NCBI GenBank assembly: GCA_934726455.1
Contig: CAKVDS010000034.1
Span: 1-26,426, forward strand
Direction of reading: 5' to 3'
Origin: an uncultured Bacteroidales bacterium
GTDB taxonomy: Bacteria; Bacteroidota; Bacteroidia; Bacteroidales; UBA932
DNA: 26,426 bases
The position numbers and the translations under genes were made by a program. Below, in pieces: positions 15,047 to 23,673 of the stretch. Under the pieces are notes generated by a model. That model did not search any database, was not told where the DNA came from, and was given only the letters and a program-made list of their open reading frames with translations. The first letter of the stretch is position 1; every line of letters begins with the position of its first letter.

Positions 15047-16297
15047 ATGAAAGAATCAGTAAACAAAGCTTACGCTATCGCCAAGGAGCGCTATGCCGCC
15101 CTCGGCGTCGATACCGAGAAGGTACTCGCACAGATGCAGGACTTCCATCTCTCCCTCCACTGCTGGCAGGCAGATGACGTCAAGGGATTCGAAGTTCAGG
15201 CCGGAGCCCTCTCAGGCGGCATCCAGTCCACTGGAAACTATCCTGGAGCTGCACGCAACATCGATGAACTCCGTGCTGACATCCTCAAGGCCAAGAGCCT
15301 CATCCCGGGCAACCACCGCCTCAACCTCCACGAGATCTACGGAGACTTCCAGGGGAAGGTCGTTGACCGTGACGAGGTCACTGTAGACTACTTCAAGAGC
15401 TGGATCGACTGGGGAAAGGAGAACAACACCAAGCTTGACTTCAACTCCACCTCATTCTCTCACCCGAAGAGCGGCAACCTCTCACTCGCCAACCCGGACA
15501 AGGGCATCCGCGACTTCTGGATCGAGCACACCAAGCGTTGCCGCGAGATCGCGGAGGCGATGGGAAAGGCACAGGGAGACCCTTGTATCATGAACGTGTG
15601 GGTGCATGACGGATGCAAGGACGTATCTGTCAACCACTACCTCTACCGCAAGCTCCTCAAGGAGTCCCTCGACGAGATTTTCGCCACCAAGTACGAAAAC
15701 ATGAAGGACTGCATCGAGGGCAAGGTATTCGGCATCGGTCTTGAGAGCTTCACTGTAGGATCACACGACTTCTACACAGCCTACGCTGCCAAGAACGGCA
15801 AGATCCTCACCATCGATACAGGCCACTATCACCCGACCGAGAGCCCGGCCGACAAGGTATCCGCAGTGCTCCAGTTCGTGCCTGAACTCATGCTCCATGT
15901 GAGCCGTCCTATCCGTTGGGACTCAGACCATGTCACCATCATGGACGACAACACCCAGGATCTCTTCTACGAAATCGTCCGCGCAGACGCCCTTGACCGC
16001 GTACACTACGGACTCGACTTCTTTGACGGTTCCATCAACCGTATCGGTGCTTATGTGATCGGCGCACGTTCCGCACAGAAGTGCATGATCAAGGCGCTTC
16101 TTGAGCCGAAGGAGATGATCAGCAAACTCGAACTCGAAGGCAGGACATTCGAAGTGCTCCAGTACATCGAGGAAGAGAAGACGATGCCATGGAACGCCGT
16201 TTACGAGGAGTTCTGCGTAAGGAACAACGTTCCTGTCGGGAACGAGGTCGTCCCTGTCATCGAGCAGTACGAGAAGGATGTAACTTCCAAGAGATAA
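15047..16297 (+). CDS. rhaA: L-rhamnose isomerase
   Basis: This 416-residue cytoplasmic metal-dependent isomerase converts L-rhamnose to L-rhamnulose. The length equals E. coli RhaA (419). Conserved blocks are WVHDGCKDVSVN (185-196), GLESFTVGSHDFY (231-243), DTGHYHPTE (257-265), HVSRPIRWDSDH (284-295) and GLDFFDGSINRI (322-333). These blocks hold the carboxylates and histidines that bind the two metal ions and move the proton. LHCWQADDVKGFE near the start is also typical. The gene starts 17 nt after rhaB and is followed by rhaT after 6 nt, so the three are one operon. The Bacteroides literature often calls this gene rhaI. Nothing looks damaged. Confidence 0.96.
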   Translation: MKESVNKAYAIAKERYAALGVDTEKVLAQMQDFHLSLHCWQADDVKGFEVQAGALSGGIQSTGNYPGAARNIDELRADILKAKSLIPGNHRLNLHEIYGDFQGKVVDRDEVTVDYFKSWIDWGKENNTKLDFNSTSFSHPKSGNLSLANPDKGIRDFWIEHTKRCREIAEAMGKAQGDPCIMNVWVHDGCKDVSVNHYLYRKLLKESLDEIFATKYENMKDCIEGKVFGIGLESFTVGSHDFYTAYAAKNGKILTIDTGHYHPTESPADKVSAVLQFVPELMLHVSRPIRWDSDHVTIMDDNTQDLFYEIVRADALDRVHYGLDFFDGSINRIGAYVIGARSAQKCMIKALLEPKEMISKLELEGRTFEVLQYIEEEKTMPWNAVYEEFCVRNNVPVGNEVVPVIEQYEKDVTSKR

Positions 16298-16303
16298 TTT
16301 CCG

Positions 16304-17329
16304 ATGGGAGCATCCGTTCTACTGGGACTTCTTATCATAGCTGCTGGGGCTTTCTGCCAATCCAGCAGCTATGTTCCTATCAATAAGATCAAAAAATGGA
16401 GCTGGGAGAGCTACTGGCTTGTCCAGGGCGTGTTCGCCTGGCTCGTCTTCCCGCTGCTCGGCGCGCTGCTCGCGATTCCGGAGGGACATACTTTGGGAGA
16501 TCTTTTCGCCCTCATGGGAGCGAACCCTGAAGCGACAGGTCTCACTATTCTCTTCGGCGCCCTCTGGGGTGTGGGAGGTCTCACATTCGGTCTTGGCATG
16601 CGCTATCTGGGCGTGGCTCTCGGACAGAGCATAGGTCTCGGCCTCTGCTCCGGTCTCGGTGCGATTTTGGGTCCGGTCCTCACCGGCAAAGCAGCCAGCC
16701 TCACTATGGCCGTAATCATCGGAGTGATAGTCACCATCATAGGCATAGCCATCATAGGCGTGGCCGGTGCGATGAAAGCTGCTTCTCTTCCTGAAGAGGA
16801 GAGGAAGAAGGCCGTCAAGGACTTCAACTTCGGCAAAGGCATCGTAATCGCCATCATCTGCGGTCTGATGAGTGCCTGCTTCAACATCGGCCTGAGTTTC
16901 GGTGAAGACCTCTGCTTCGAGGGGACGGCACCTCTGTTCAAGACTCTTCCGGCCACCATGCTCGTGACTTTCGGAGGCTTCATCACCAACGCCGTCTACT
17001 GCCTCTATCAGAACAGCAAGAACAAGACCTTCGGCGACTACGCCCAAGGTTCTCTCTGGGGGCACAACCTCATCTTCTGCGCACTCGCCGGACTCCTGTG
17101 GTACAGCCAGTTCTTCGGGCTCAGCCTCGGCAAGGGATTCCTTACGGCGTCACCTGTCCTTCTGACATTCAGCTGGTGCATCCTGATGAGTCTCAATGTG
17201 ATATTCTCAAATGTCTGGGGCATCATCCTCAAGGAGTGGAAAGGTTGCAGCAAGAAGACGATCTACGTCCTCATCGCCGGCCTTGCAGTGCTGATATTCA
17301 GCATCTTCCTGCCTTACATCATAGGATAG
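16304..17329 (+). CDS. rhaT: L-rhamnose/proton symporter
   Basis: This 341-residue inner-membrane protein has about ten hydrophobic segments and matches E. coli RhaT (344 residues), which imports L-rhamnose with a proton. Typical blocks include GAFCQSSSYVPINKIKKWSWE at the first loop, WGVGGLTFGLGMRYLGVALG around 90-110, GLCSGLGAILGP, and a C-terminal SWCILMSLNVIFSNVWG region. The start codon lies 6 nt after the rhaA stop, and the operon closes with a strong hairpin terminator about 20 nt downstream. It supplies the substrate for RhaA and RhaB. Confidence 0.95.
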   Translation: MGASVLLGLLIIAAGAFCQSSSYVPINKIKKWSWESYWLVQGVFAWLVFPLLGALLAIPEGHTLGDLFALMGANPEATGLTILFGALWGVGGLTFGLGMRYLGVALGQSIGLGLCSGLGAILGPVLTGKAASLTMAVIIGVIVTIIGIAIIGVAGAMKAASLPEEERKKAVKDFNFGKGIVIAIICGLMSACFNIGLSFGEDLCFEGTAPLFKTLPATMLVTFGGFITNAVYCLYQNSKNKTFGDYAQGSLWGHNLIFCALAGLLWYSQFFGLSLGKGFLTASPVLLTFSWCILMSLNVIFSNVWGIILKEWKGCSKKTIYVLIAGLAVLIFSIFLPYIIG

Positions 17330-17349
17330 GACAAATTCTGCTTAAAGAC

Positions 17350-17389
17350 AAAGCCTGCCTGTCACTCTAACACGTGACAGGCAGGCTTT
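17350..17389. terminator. Bidirectional intrinsic terminator between rhaT and the DUF4876 operon
   Basis: A perfect 16-bp inverted repeat (left arm 17350-17365, right arm 17374-17389) with an 8-nt loop lies between two convergent operons. The stem core is GCCTGCCTGTCAC, flanked by AAA on the left and TTT on the right. T-rich sequence follows on the plus strand, and the A-run in the left arm would serve the minus-strand transcript. It can stop transcription from both sides. Confidence 0.88.
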
Positions 17390-17408
17390 GACTTTATCAT
17401 TAAAACCG

Positions 17409-18854
17409 TTACTTCTTCAGAGTCGGAGGGACGCTGATGGTGAAATCGTTGGTGGAGTTGTTGGTGTCCACAATCTTGCCGTCAGCATCTCTCTTGCGGA
17501 GAATGGACTTTCCGAAGCGCTCCGGGTCACGGTCGATGGTGGAGACATTGGTGTATCCGGCATCGACGGTGGCGTTGAATGCAAGGGTTCCGAGCCCCTC
17601 GGCCACTGCACCGTTGACAGCGTCAAGCACCCATGAATTAGGGATGATGTAAGCACCTGTGATATCCTTCTCGAAATGGTAGCCGTTGAAGTCCATCACC
17701 CTCTTGCCTTCCCAAGGATGCTCCTCCATGAAGCTCTCGGAAGTGGTTCCGGCCGGGGCGAGCGCGATTGCGTAGCTCTCATAGCCGCGGTCGTGCAGCA
17801 TGGTGATGCTCCATGAAGACTTGAACCAGTTGACAAGATTGGTGACGTCAGGATTGTCCGTGTCAGGATAATATTCGCTCCCGTCATCGAAGAACTCGAA
17901 ATCAGCCTTGCTCAGGTCGCATCCCGCCCCGTTCTCTGACTGGAAGTTCTGTGCGTTGATGGCTATCACTATGGACTTCCCGGCCTCGATGGCCACATCC
18001 TGTCCATTGCCTGGAATCACATACAAGGTGCTTACTCCGACCCCGTCAGGAAGTTCCGGATAAGCCCAATAAGCCCCGGTCGAAGATACCTGAGAATACG
18101 TCTCGGAAAGTGCAATCATAACCCCGTCGGCATAGAGAGTCTCATCTGTGGTATTGGTGAGTTTGAAGTACTGGTCACCGTCTGAAGAGTCGGAGCTGTT
18201 GGACTCCGGGATCGTAAATCCTGAGAAGAAGATTTCATCAATAAGGAGCTCGCCCGGCTCGATGTTGCGCCAGCTCTGGCGGAGAACCGCTTTCTCAAGC
18301 TGTATGTCATCAGTGGTGGTGACGGTCAGCGTAGCCTCGCGGTAGTCAGCTGTCGTGTTGGCATCGAAATGCAGGACGATCTTCTCCTCGTCGCTTGAGA
18401 CTATGGTCACGCCCTCACCTTCGAGGCTTGTCTTGTAGGTGAAACCCTGAGGGGCGGGAACGGTGACATCCTGTGCGTATGCGCGTACATTGAAACTGAG
18501 CTCGGTCGGATCCGCAGGGGTCGCCGGACGGTTCTGCAGGATTGCCGCCGTCTTTACAAGGCCGTCAGCCTCGAAAGTCAACTGGGCCGAGCGGGCGGCG
18601 GCATCGGTGTATCTGCCGAGTGTGACGGTCACGTCCCCGTCTCCGCTTCCCTCTGCCGGGGACACCGTATACCAGTCTCCGCCGTCTGTGGTGAGTGTCC
18701 AGTCGCGGTTGGACTTGACGGTGAGAGTCTGAGTGCCGCCCTCGGCGGTGAACTCAAGATTCGAAGGCTCAATGGTCAAAGACGGAGCCTCTTTCTCTTT
18801 TTCGCAGGCGGCCAGAAGAAGGACCGCCAGCGGGATGATAAGATACTTTTTCAT
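17409..18854 (-). CDS. BACON/DUF4876 domain lipoprotein
   Basis: This 481-residue protein has a lipoprotein signal (LLLAAC, Cys17) followed by an acidic/basic stretch EKEKE, the kind of tail that sends Bacteroidetes lipoproteins to the cell surface. Residues about 26-108 are a BACON domain (LEFTAEGGTQTLTVKSNRDW, then WYTVSPAEG), usually a spacer or binding module. A second beta domain spans about 115-205. From about 215 on it matches DUF4876: LLIDEIFFSGFT, DQYFKLTNTTDETLYADG, and further blocks to the C-terminus. The fold of this part recalls lamin-tail-like surface domains; that is inference. ATG 18854 is chosen for the signal peptide; a longer in-frame extension to 18941 would overlap the upstream gene and lacks signal character. 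It is the last gene of a four-gene operon, 20 nt after the barrel gene. No function is established to my knowledge. Confidence 0.85.
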   Translation of the reverse strand: MKKYLIIPLAVLLLAACEKEKEAPSLTIEPSNLEFTAEGGTQTLTVKSNRDWTLTTDGGDWYTVSPAEGSGDGDVTVTLGRYTDAAARSAQLTFEADGLVKTAAILQNRPATPADPTELSFNVRAYAQDVTVPAPQGFTYKTSLEGEGVTIVSSDEEKIVLHFDANTTADYREATLTVTTTDDIQLEKAVLRQSWRNIEPGELLIDEIFFSGFTIPESNSSDSSDGDQYFKLTNTTDETLYADGVMIALSETYSQVSSTGAYWAYPELPDGVGVSTLYVIPGNGQDVAIEAGKSIVIAINAQNFQSENGAGCDLSKADFEFFDDGSEYYPDTDNPDVTNLVNWFKSSWSITMLHDRGYESYAIALAPAGTTSESFMEEHPWEGKRVMDFNGYHFEKDITGAYIIPNSWVLDAVNGAVAEGLGTLAFNATVDAGYTNVSTIDRDPERFGKSILRKRDADGKIVDTNNSTNDFTISVPPTLKK

Positions 18855-18874
18855 TTTACTAAAACTATTGAATG

Positions 18875-20383
18875 TTAATATGATATTCCGACCGAAATGC
18901 TCAGGCCAAGTGCAGTGTCGCCGGTCTCGTGCACAGCACATGCAGCCACAAGCCGCGAGAAGACCGCAATATGTCCGGACAGTTCCCTCTGGGTCATAGC
19001 CTGAATGGAAAGGTGAGCGTAATCACCCGACTGGAAAAGGAATTTATCCGTGTACGCCTCCTGGATGCGGTCATCCATGCACTGAAGAGAAACTTCTCTT
19101 TCCAGATGCCGGGAGAAACCGGCGGAGGAGCGGATGACTTGAAGCCATTTCCCGCGCAACGTACTGAAGTCCGCCCCCAATACGGCGTCCAGAGACGAAG
19201 CGTGCATCCGGGAGGAGGGATAAAGATATTTTTGTGATATTCTGGAATAATTGAGCGCCGGCAATATATGCCACACACCATAATCTTTTTCTAAACTAAC
19301 GACAGCAGACAAAGATGCTGACAGGTCGCTTGATGCATACATGTCCATGGATATCAGATCCTGATATATGCCGGAAGCAGCACAATCAATGACATTTTCG
19401 GCACCGTCCCTGCCCTCATGGACCAGATTTGCCATCAATGCCGCCCTGGAAGAGATACGCCAGGACGCGAAAGTCCGTATGGTCCCCGTGGACAGAATTG
19501 AAATCGGCGCATCGTTCTGATTGGACAGATGCCTTGATACGGACATGAAATCATAAGACATCCCGCATGTAAAACGCCCGTCTGCGGCACTTCCGACCAC
19601 CCCGGCAGAAAATCCCTGACCGGCATAGCGCGTCGCGGCAAAAATCCCGGTGCTGCGGAAACGCCAGTAATCCCGGCCAAGGCCCGTAGCGTGGAAAAGA
19701 GTCGTGTTGGCCCCCTTGTTGCTGACGAAGGTCACGTTCTGGTCCTGATTGTACCGGCGGTAAGAGGCATGGGCGATCAGGCTTCCCCCATCAAAGACGA
19801 CACCGAGCGAAGCGCCGGCATTGAAATCGGATGAGATGTTGCGCGGGCGTGGGTCGAAAGTACGGTACTCATGGACCGCCTTGTAGCTCCCACCAAGGGA
19901 ATACAGGAGATTCCCGTTCCTGTGCATCCACTCCCCCCGGAAAGCATAGACCTCGTTCTGGAGATTTCCCCCGACAGTATCCACCAGCACATAGGGCTGG
20001 AGCAGTTCGAAGTCAGCGGTTTCATTCAGCATGACATTGCGCTTGACCGCCCTGCGGTAACCGACAGCTCCGCTGACAGCCGAGCCGCCTTTCATACGGA
20101 GAAATGTCTCCGCATCGAAACGGCCCCGGGACAATCCGTCACCTTCTTCAGGAACAAGGGCCTTGCTCTCCTGCCTGAAGTCAAACGATGCGGAAGCAGA
20201 AGAGAAAGATGCATAAGGAGAAAGCAGCCCGTACGACGGAGCGAAACGCATCGCGGAAGCATTGCCTGCGGCTGCAAGGGGGTCAAGCTGCCTGAGAGTG
20301 CGTGCATTGACGGACAGGCTGTCCTGAGCCTGCACCCCGAACGCCGCATGGGCGGCTATCATCATGACGAAGAACTTTCTCAT
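18875..20383 (-). CDS. Predicted outer-membrane beta-barrel protein (DUF6850-like)
   Basis: This 502-residue protein has a signal peptide (about 1-19, ending GVQA before QDSL). The rest is made of alternating polar and hydrophobic beta-strands with many aromatic girdle residues, ending in SISVGISY with a C-terminal aromatic, as outer-membrane barrels do. It fits the DUF6850 family, which I associate with DUF4876 neighbours. It has no plug domain or TonB box, so it is not a second TonB receptor. It may be a 14-20-strand porin-like partner. Its start overlaps the stop of the small lipoprotein gene by 4 nt (ATGA), showing translational coupling. Two different barrels in one operon (this one and the TonB receptor) is unusual. 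Substrate and role are unknown. Confidence 0.78.
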   Translation of the reverse strand: MRKFFVMMIAAHAAFGVQAQDSLSVNARTLRQLDPLAAAGNASAMRFAPSYGLLSPYASFSSASASFDFRQESKALVPEEGDGLSRGRFDAETFLRMKGGSAVSGAVGYRRAVKRNVMLNETADFELLQPYVLVDTVGGNLQNEVYAFRGEWMHRNGNLLYSLGGSYKAVHEYRTFDPRPRNISSDFNAGASLGVVFDGGSLIAHASYRRYNQDQNVTFVSNKGANTTLFHATGLGRDYWRFRSTGIFAATRYAGQGFSAGVVGSAADGRFTCGMSYDFMSVSRHLSNQNDAPISILSTGTIRTFASWRISSRAALMANLVHEGRDGAENVIDCAASGIYQDLISMDMYASSDLSASLSAVVSLEKDYGVWHILPALNYSRISQKYLYPSSRMHASSLDAVLGADFSTLRGKWLQVIRSSAGFSRHLEREVSLQCMDDRIQEAYTDKFLFQSGDYAHLSIQAMTQRELSGHIAVFSRLVAACAVHETGDTALGLSISVGISY

Positions 20384-20772
20384 AGCAGAAGAAGATCAAA
20401 TTCAAGTGTCAGCTCATCCGCAAGGATGTTGACAGAATCATTCGGAGAGCGGTGGGCATAGCATCTGACTTTCCTCACGGTACCGTCAGAGAGCGTAGCG
20501 CTTCCGTCAAATGCGAATATGTACACACCCTTTAGCACACGCATGGTGCAGGTGCCGTTGGTAAACAGTGGATACTCATATTCCTCTCCAGTGTTGAGAT
20601 TCCGGAAGAAGTTGCCGTCCAGGCTGTTGTCCACCTTGATGGCGACAAGGCCGGCATCACCGGCGGAAGCCTTGAGCGTCACCACGGAATAGATGTCTTC
20701 ACCTGCCTTGCCGCACGAGACGATGCAGGCGGAGGCGAAAAAGACCAGAAAAATGTTTATCAGCCTTCTCAT
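20380..20772 (-). CDS. Small lipoprotein of the TonB-receptor operon
   Basis: This 130-residue protein has a lipoprotein signal peptide with Cys20 (IVSC), then GKAGEDIYSVV. The mature part is about 110 residues, mainly predicted beta strands (VVTLKAS, LVAIKVDNSLDG, GTCTMRVLKGVYIFAFDGSA), with no motif I can name. It overlaps its neighbours by 4 nt at both ends (ATGA junctions with the TonB receptor upstream and the barrel downstream). It is therefore translated in step with them and likely acts in the same outer-membrane complex. It could be a substrate-binding or assembly subunit, but it is too short to be a SusD-type protein. The hydrophobic end (LTLEFDLLLL) is odd and may pack against a partner. 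Confidence 0.8.
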   Translation of the reverse strand: MRRLINIFLVFFASACIVSCGKAGEDIYSVVTLKASAGDAGLVAIKVDNSLDGNFFRNLNTGEEYEYPLFTNGTCTMRVLKGVYIFAFDGSATLSDGTVRKVRCYAHRSPNDSVNILADELTLEFDLLLL

Positions 20773-23504
20773 ATCTTGAAATCAAGTTCCATCCCGAAAT
20801 ACGGGGTCACACTCCTGCGTACCAGAGCCCCGCCCCGCCAATAATCGGGCGTGACATCGAATATCTTGTTGACATACAGGGAGCATGAGACCTTGTCATG
20901 ATAGAGTTTCTTGCTGAGTTTGAGATTCACATTCATGGCAAAGGGAGTCCTTTGATACTGGTACAGAGAAGCTGTGTAGTCACGTACAAGATGACGCAGC
21001 ACGGCATCGTTCTCAGCTGTCTGAATATCAAACACATGCACATCACCGGCCTTGTCAACATAAGAAACCGGATACTTGCTCTCCGGCATCGACATGTGCC
21101 CGGAAAACCACTGGCACTGGAATGATGTCGAGAAAATCATCCCGAGACTCGGGATCTGCGTGTCAAACATGAGATTGGTCACAAGAGAATCATAGAAACT
21201 ACCGTCATTCATCTCGTATATGCCTATATATGGATAGGATTTGCCGTTTATCATCACATTCGGGCGATAGTATTCCGGCTGGCTGTTCATGTATTCGGTG
21301 CGCAACCATGCCCCGTTGGCAGTGATCCTCGTGTTGATGGCCTTGATCCTCCTCGTGCTGAAGCTGAACTCAAGCCCCTGCTTGAGGGTGCGGCTGCCGT
21401 TGGTCGTGAAGCTGTAGGCCGTGAGGGTGGTGTCGTTCTGGTAAGGGAGTCCGTCGAGGGACGGAGGAGCGGTCAACGAGGATTTGTCTATCACGGACGC
21501 ATCGTATTTTTTTGCGACCACAGAGAGATACTCGTATGCGTAGCGGAAGCCGGAAGTCATGTCTTCTCGGAACCAGTCTATCGAGAACGAATAGCCGTTC
21601 CAGTCAGCATCGGCACCGATTTCCCATTTGAGGTTGCTCGCGGGCTGCAACGCCTTGTTTGTCGGATCGATCTTATATACAAGCAGATTGACCCTCCGGA
21701 GATTCTCCTCCACCGGCCAGTAGTTCAACTGGGTGATATCGCCATATACAGGATCGGGGAAAAGCATGTCCATGGTCGGAAATTTGGTATGCCTGCCTAT
21801 TCCCCCGTACACACCGTAGTCGAGCTTGTAACCGCCAACAAGCAAAGACGGCAGGGCGATGCGCAGATTGGTCCGCGGGTCAAGGTACGGCTTCATGTTG
21901 ACATCATAGCCGCTTCCGGCCCCTCCCATCATCTCGGCACGCAGGCCGAGCACCCAATCGAGGGTGAGTTTCCCCAACGGTTTGGAGATATGCTCTTCAG
22001 CATAGACTGAGAACTGGTGTGTGGCGGGAATGGCGCTATAGGGTCTGGGCCGGACACCCATGCTGGTCGAGAACGGTCGTGAGGTGTCGAATATGGTACC
22101 GCGTCCCCAGTTCTTGTCCACATTCCACTCAGCACCGATCTGGATCTTATGAATCCCCTTTGCAAAAAGGGCCGAGGTGCTGACGAAGGCGTAGAACGGA
22201 CGCCCGTCAACCTGAAGCGTCGCATCATATTTTGCCGGGATTATCAGGGCGTCATGCTCGCCCGGCTCAAGAGAAGTGGAGACAGGTGTGGCCTTGCCGA
22301 GAGAGTTGTGCCGCCAGCGGTCTATGAGATCCCTTTCATAAGTGAGTGATGCATGGCTCTCCCATGAGCGGAAGAAAGACGAATCGCGCATGGATTTCAC
22401 AGTATAACCGCCGCTGAGCGCGAATTTGTTGTAGGTGGAACTGTACGTCTCTATCGGCATGCCGCCTTCAGTAACGTCCAGATCAACATCCGATTTCTGG
22501 TTGTCGAAAGATCCCGTATAGTCGAGGCTGGCCGTGAGCTGTCTGCTGAACTTCTCTCCGCTGATGTCCTTTCCCGCCCTGAGGCTGGCTGTCAGACGCT
22601 TCCAGTTCTGACGTGTCTGACGCGGATCGACCCTGGAGTCGAGAAAATTGACGCTGGCGTTGAGAGTGGTCCTGTCGGGCTTTTCTCCCCACTCGAAACC
22701 CTTGCCGAGGTAGAAGAGCTTGCTCTTCATGTCGGACTTGAACCGGGCGTGCAGATCCCTTCCTCCCCTCTTGCGGACGATGTTGACAAGGCCGCTCGTG
22801 AGGTCGCCATATTTGACAGACGCTATTCCGCGAACTATCTCGACATTCTCTATGTCCTCCGTGCTTATCTCGCGCATGTCCGTCCCGTAATTGACATAAC
22901 TGCTTCCGTAGCTGCTGTAGGCAGGAGTGGACTGGAGGTTGGCATCGTTGTCGAGAGGCCTGCCGTCCACTATGAAACGCGTGCCGAGGGCCGATGTGGC
23001 GTAGTCGCTGTCAGTCAAGGCATTTGCCGAGCGGAGATTGATAAGTTGCGGACTGCCCAGCGAAGGGTCCTTGGCCATTCCGCCCGGCATCAGTTCGAGA
23101 ATGTCCGCGAAACTTGACGGCTGGATATGAGATATTGCATCTACCCCTATACGCGTGGAAGACGTGACGCCGCGATTCTCCGAAGCCGTCACCACAACTT
23201 CTTGAAGCTGCTCCGTATCAAGCGTAAGACGGAACGGGAGGACAGTGTCCTTGTCAAGCACAAGGGTGCGCGAGGCTGAGACATATCCCACATAGGAAAC
23301 TTTCACGACATACGTCCCGGCAGGAAGTCCGCCCACGACATAGCGGCCGTCATCTCCCGTGACAGTCCATTTGAAAGTCTGCCCGCCCCTCTGCACGGTG
23401 ACAGCCGCCGCAGACAGAGGGGAAGCATCAGCCGCATCCCTTACTTCTCCCGACAAGGAGAAGAGTTGGGCGGCAGCGGCCAGCATCGAAAGCAGAACAT
23501 TCAT
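20769..23504 (-). CDS. TonB-dependent outer-membrane receptor with carboxypeptidase-regulatory-like N-terminal domain
   Basis: This 911-residue protein has a signal peptide (about 1-16), a CarboxypepD_reg-like beta domain (about 17-93: LSGEVRDAADASPLSAAAV, GDDGRYVVGGLPAGTYVV), a TonB-box-like EVVVTA at 102-107, a plug (about 110-235, with VEIVRGIASVKYGDLTSG) and a large beta-barrel to the end. It imports a ligand across the outer membrane using TonB energy. It is not followed by a SusD gene, so it is not a typical glycan SusC/D pair; the domain order also occurs in metal or cofactor receptors. The start at 23504 is chosen because the signal peptide begins there and a promoter lies just upstream; an in-frame extension to 23708 would run through that promoter and the divergent ABC start. 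It heads a four-gene operon and is divergent from the ABC operon. Confidence 0.92.
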   Translation of the reverse strand: MNVLLSMLAAAAQLFSLSGEVRDAADASPLSAAAVTVQRGGQTFKWTVTGDDGRYVVGGLPAGTYVVKVSYVGYVSASRTLVLDKDTVLPFRLTLDTEQLQEVVVTASENRGVTSSTRIGVDAISHIQPSSFADILELMPGGMAKDPSLGSPQLINLRSANALTDSDYATSALGTRFIVDGRPLDNDANLQSTPAYSSYGSSYVNYGTDMREISTEDIENVEIVRGIASVKYGDLTSGLVNIVRKRGGRDLHARFKSDMKSKLFYLGKGFEWGEKPDRTTLNASVNFLDSRVDPRQTRQNWKRLTASLRAGKDISGEKFSRQLTASLDYTGSFDNQKSDVDLDVTEGGMPIETYSSTYNKFALSGGYTVKSMRDSSFFRSWESHASLTYERDLIDRWRHNSLGKATPVSTSLEPGEHDALIIPAKYDATLQVDGRPFYAFVSTSALFAKGIHKIQIGAEWNVDKNWGRGTIFDTSRPFSTSMGVRPRPYSAIPATHQFSVYAEEHISKPLGKLTLDWVLGLRAEMMGGAGSGYDVNMKPYLDPRTNLRIALPSLLVGGYKLDYGVYGGIGRHTKFPTMDMLFPDPVYGDITQLNYWPVEENLRRVNLLVYKIDPTNKALQPASNLKWEIGADADWNGYSFSIDWFREDMTSGFRYAYEYLSVVAKKYDASVIDKSSLTAPPSLDGLPYQNDTTLTAYSFTTNGSRTLKQGLEFSFSTRRIKAINTRITANGAWLRTEYMNSQPEYYRPNVMINGKSYPYIGIYEMNDGSFYDSLVTNLMFDTQIPSLGMIFSTSFQCQWFSGHMSMPESKYPVSYVDKAGDVHVFDIQTAENDAVLRHLVRDYTASLYQYQRTPFAMNVNLKLSKKLYHDKVSCSLYVNKIFDVTPDYWRGGALVRRSVTPYFGMELDFKI

Positions 23505-23529
23505 ATACAAGATTGATTGAAAAACGCCG

Positions 23530-23537
23530 CAAAGATA
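23530..23537 (-). promoter_or_regulatory. Bacteroidetes promoter for the TonB-receptor operon
   Basis: On the minus strand the -7 element is TATCTTTG (TAnnTTTG), ending 26 nt before the start at 23504. A TTG at 23560-23558, with a 20-nt spacer, gives a reasonable -33 element. This is the best-formed promoter seen in the window. Confidence 0.62.
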
Positions 23538-23648
23538 GGCCGGCATAATCGTGAGGGCAATCCCAAAAACATGTGAATCTTCTCCCGCATCATCCCCATT
23601 TATGATGATTTTGAAGTCAAGACAGTACAACTTTAAAGATTCGGGACT

Positions 23649-23656
23649 TACTTTTG
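23649..23656 (+). promoter_or_regulatory. Bacteroidetes -7 promoter element for the ABC operon
   Basis: TACTTTTG (TAnnTTTG consensus) ends 18 nt before the ATG at 23674 and shows that the longer in-frame extension to 23551 is not coding. The intergenic region 23505-23673 is AT-richer than the genes. A weak 6-bp inverted repeat (CATCAT at 23588-23593 and ATGATG at 23602-23607) may be an operator, but it is too short to assert. Confidence 0.5.
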
Positions 23657-23673
23657 CGCCAAAACCAGTGATA

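Noticed and set aside
20769..23504. SusC-type glycan importer interpretation of the TonB receptor
   Set aside because: No SusD gene follows and no glycan enzymes share the operon; the partner lipoprotein is only 130 residues.
23588..23607. A short inverted repeat (CATCAT / ATGATG) in the divergent intergenic region as a regulator operator
   Set aside because: Only 6 bp per arm; expected by chance. Mentioned only as a weak possibility.
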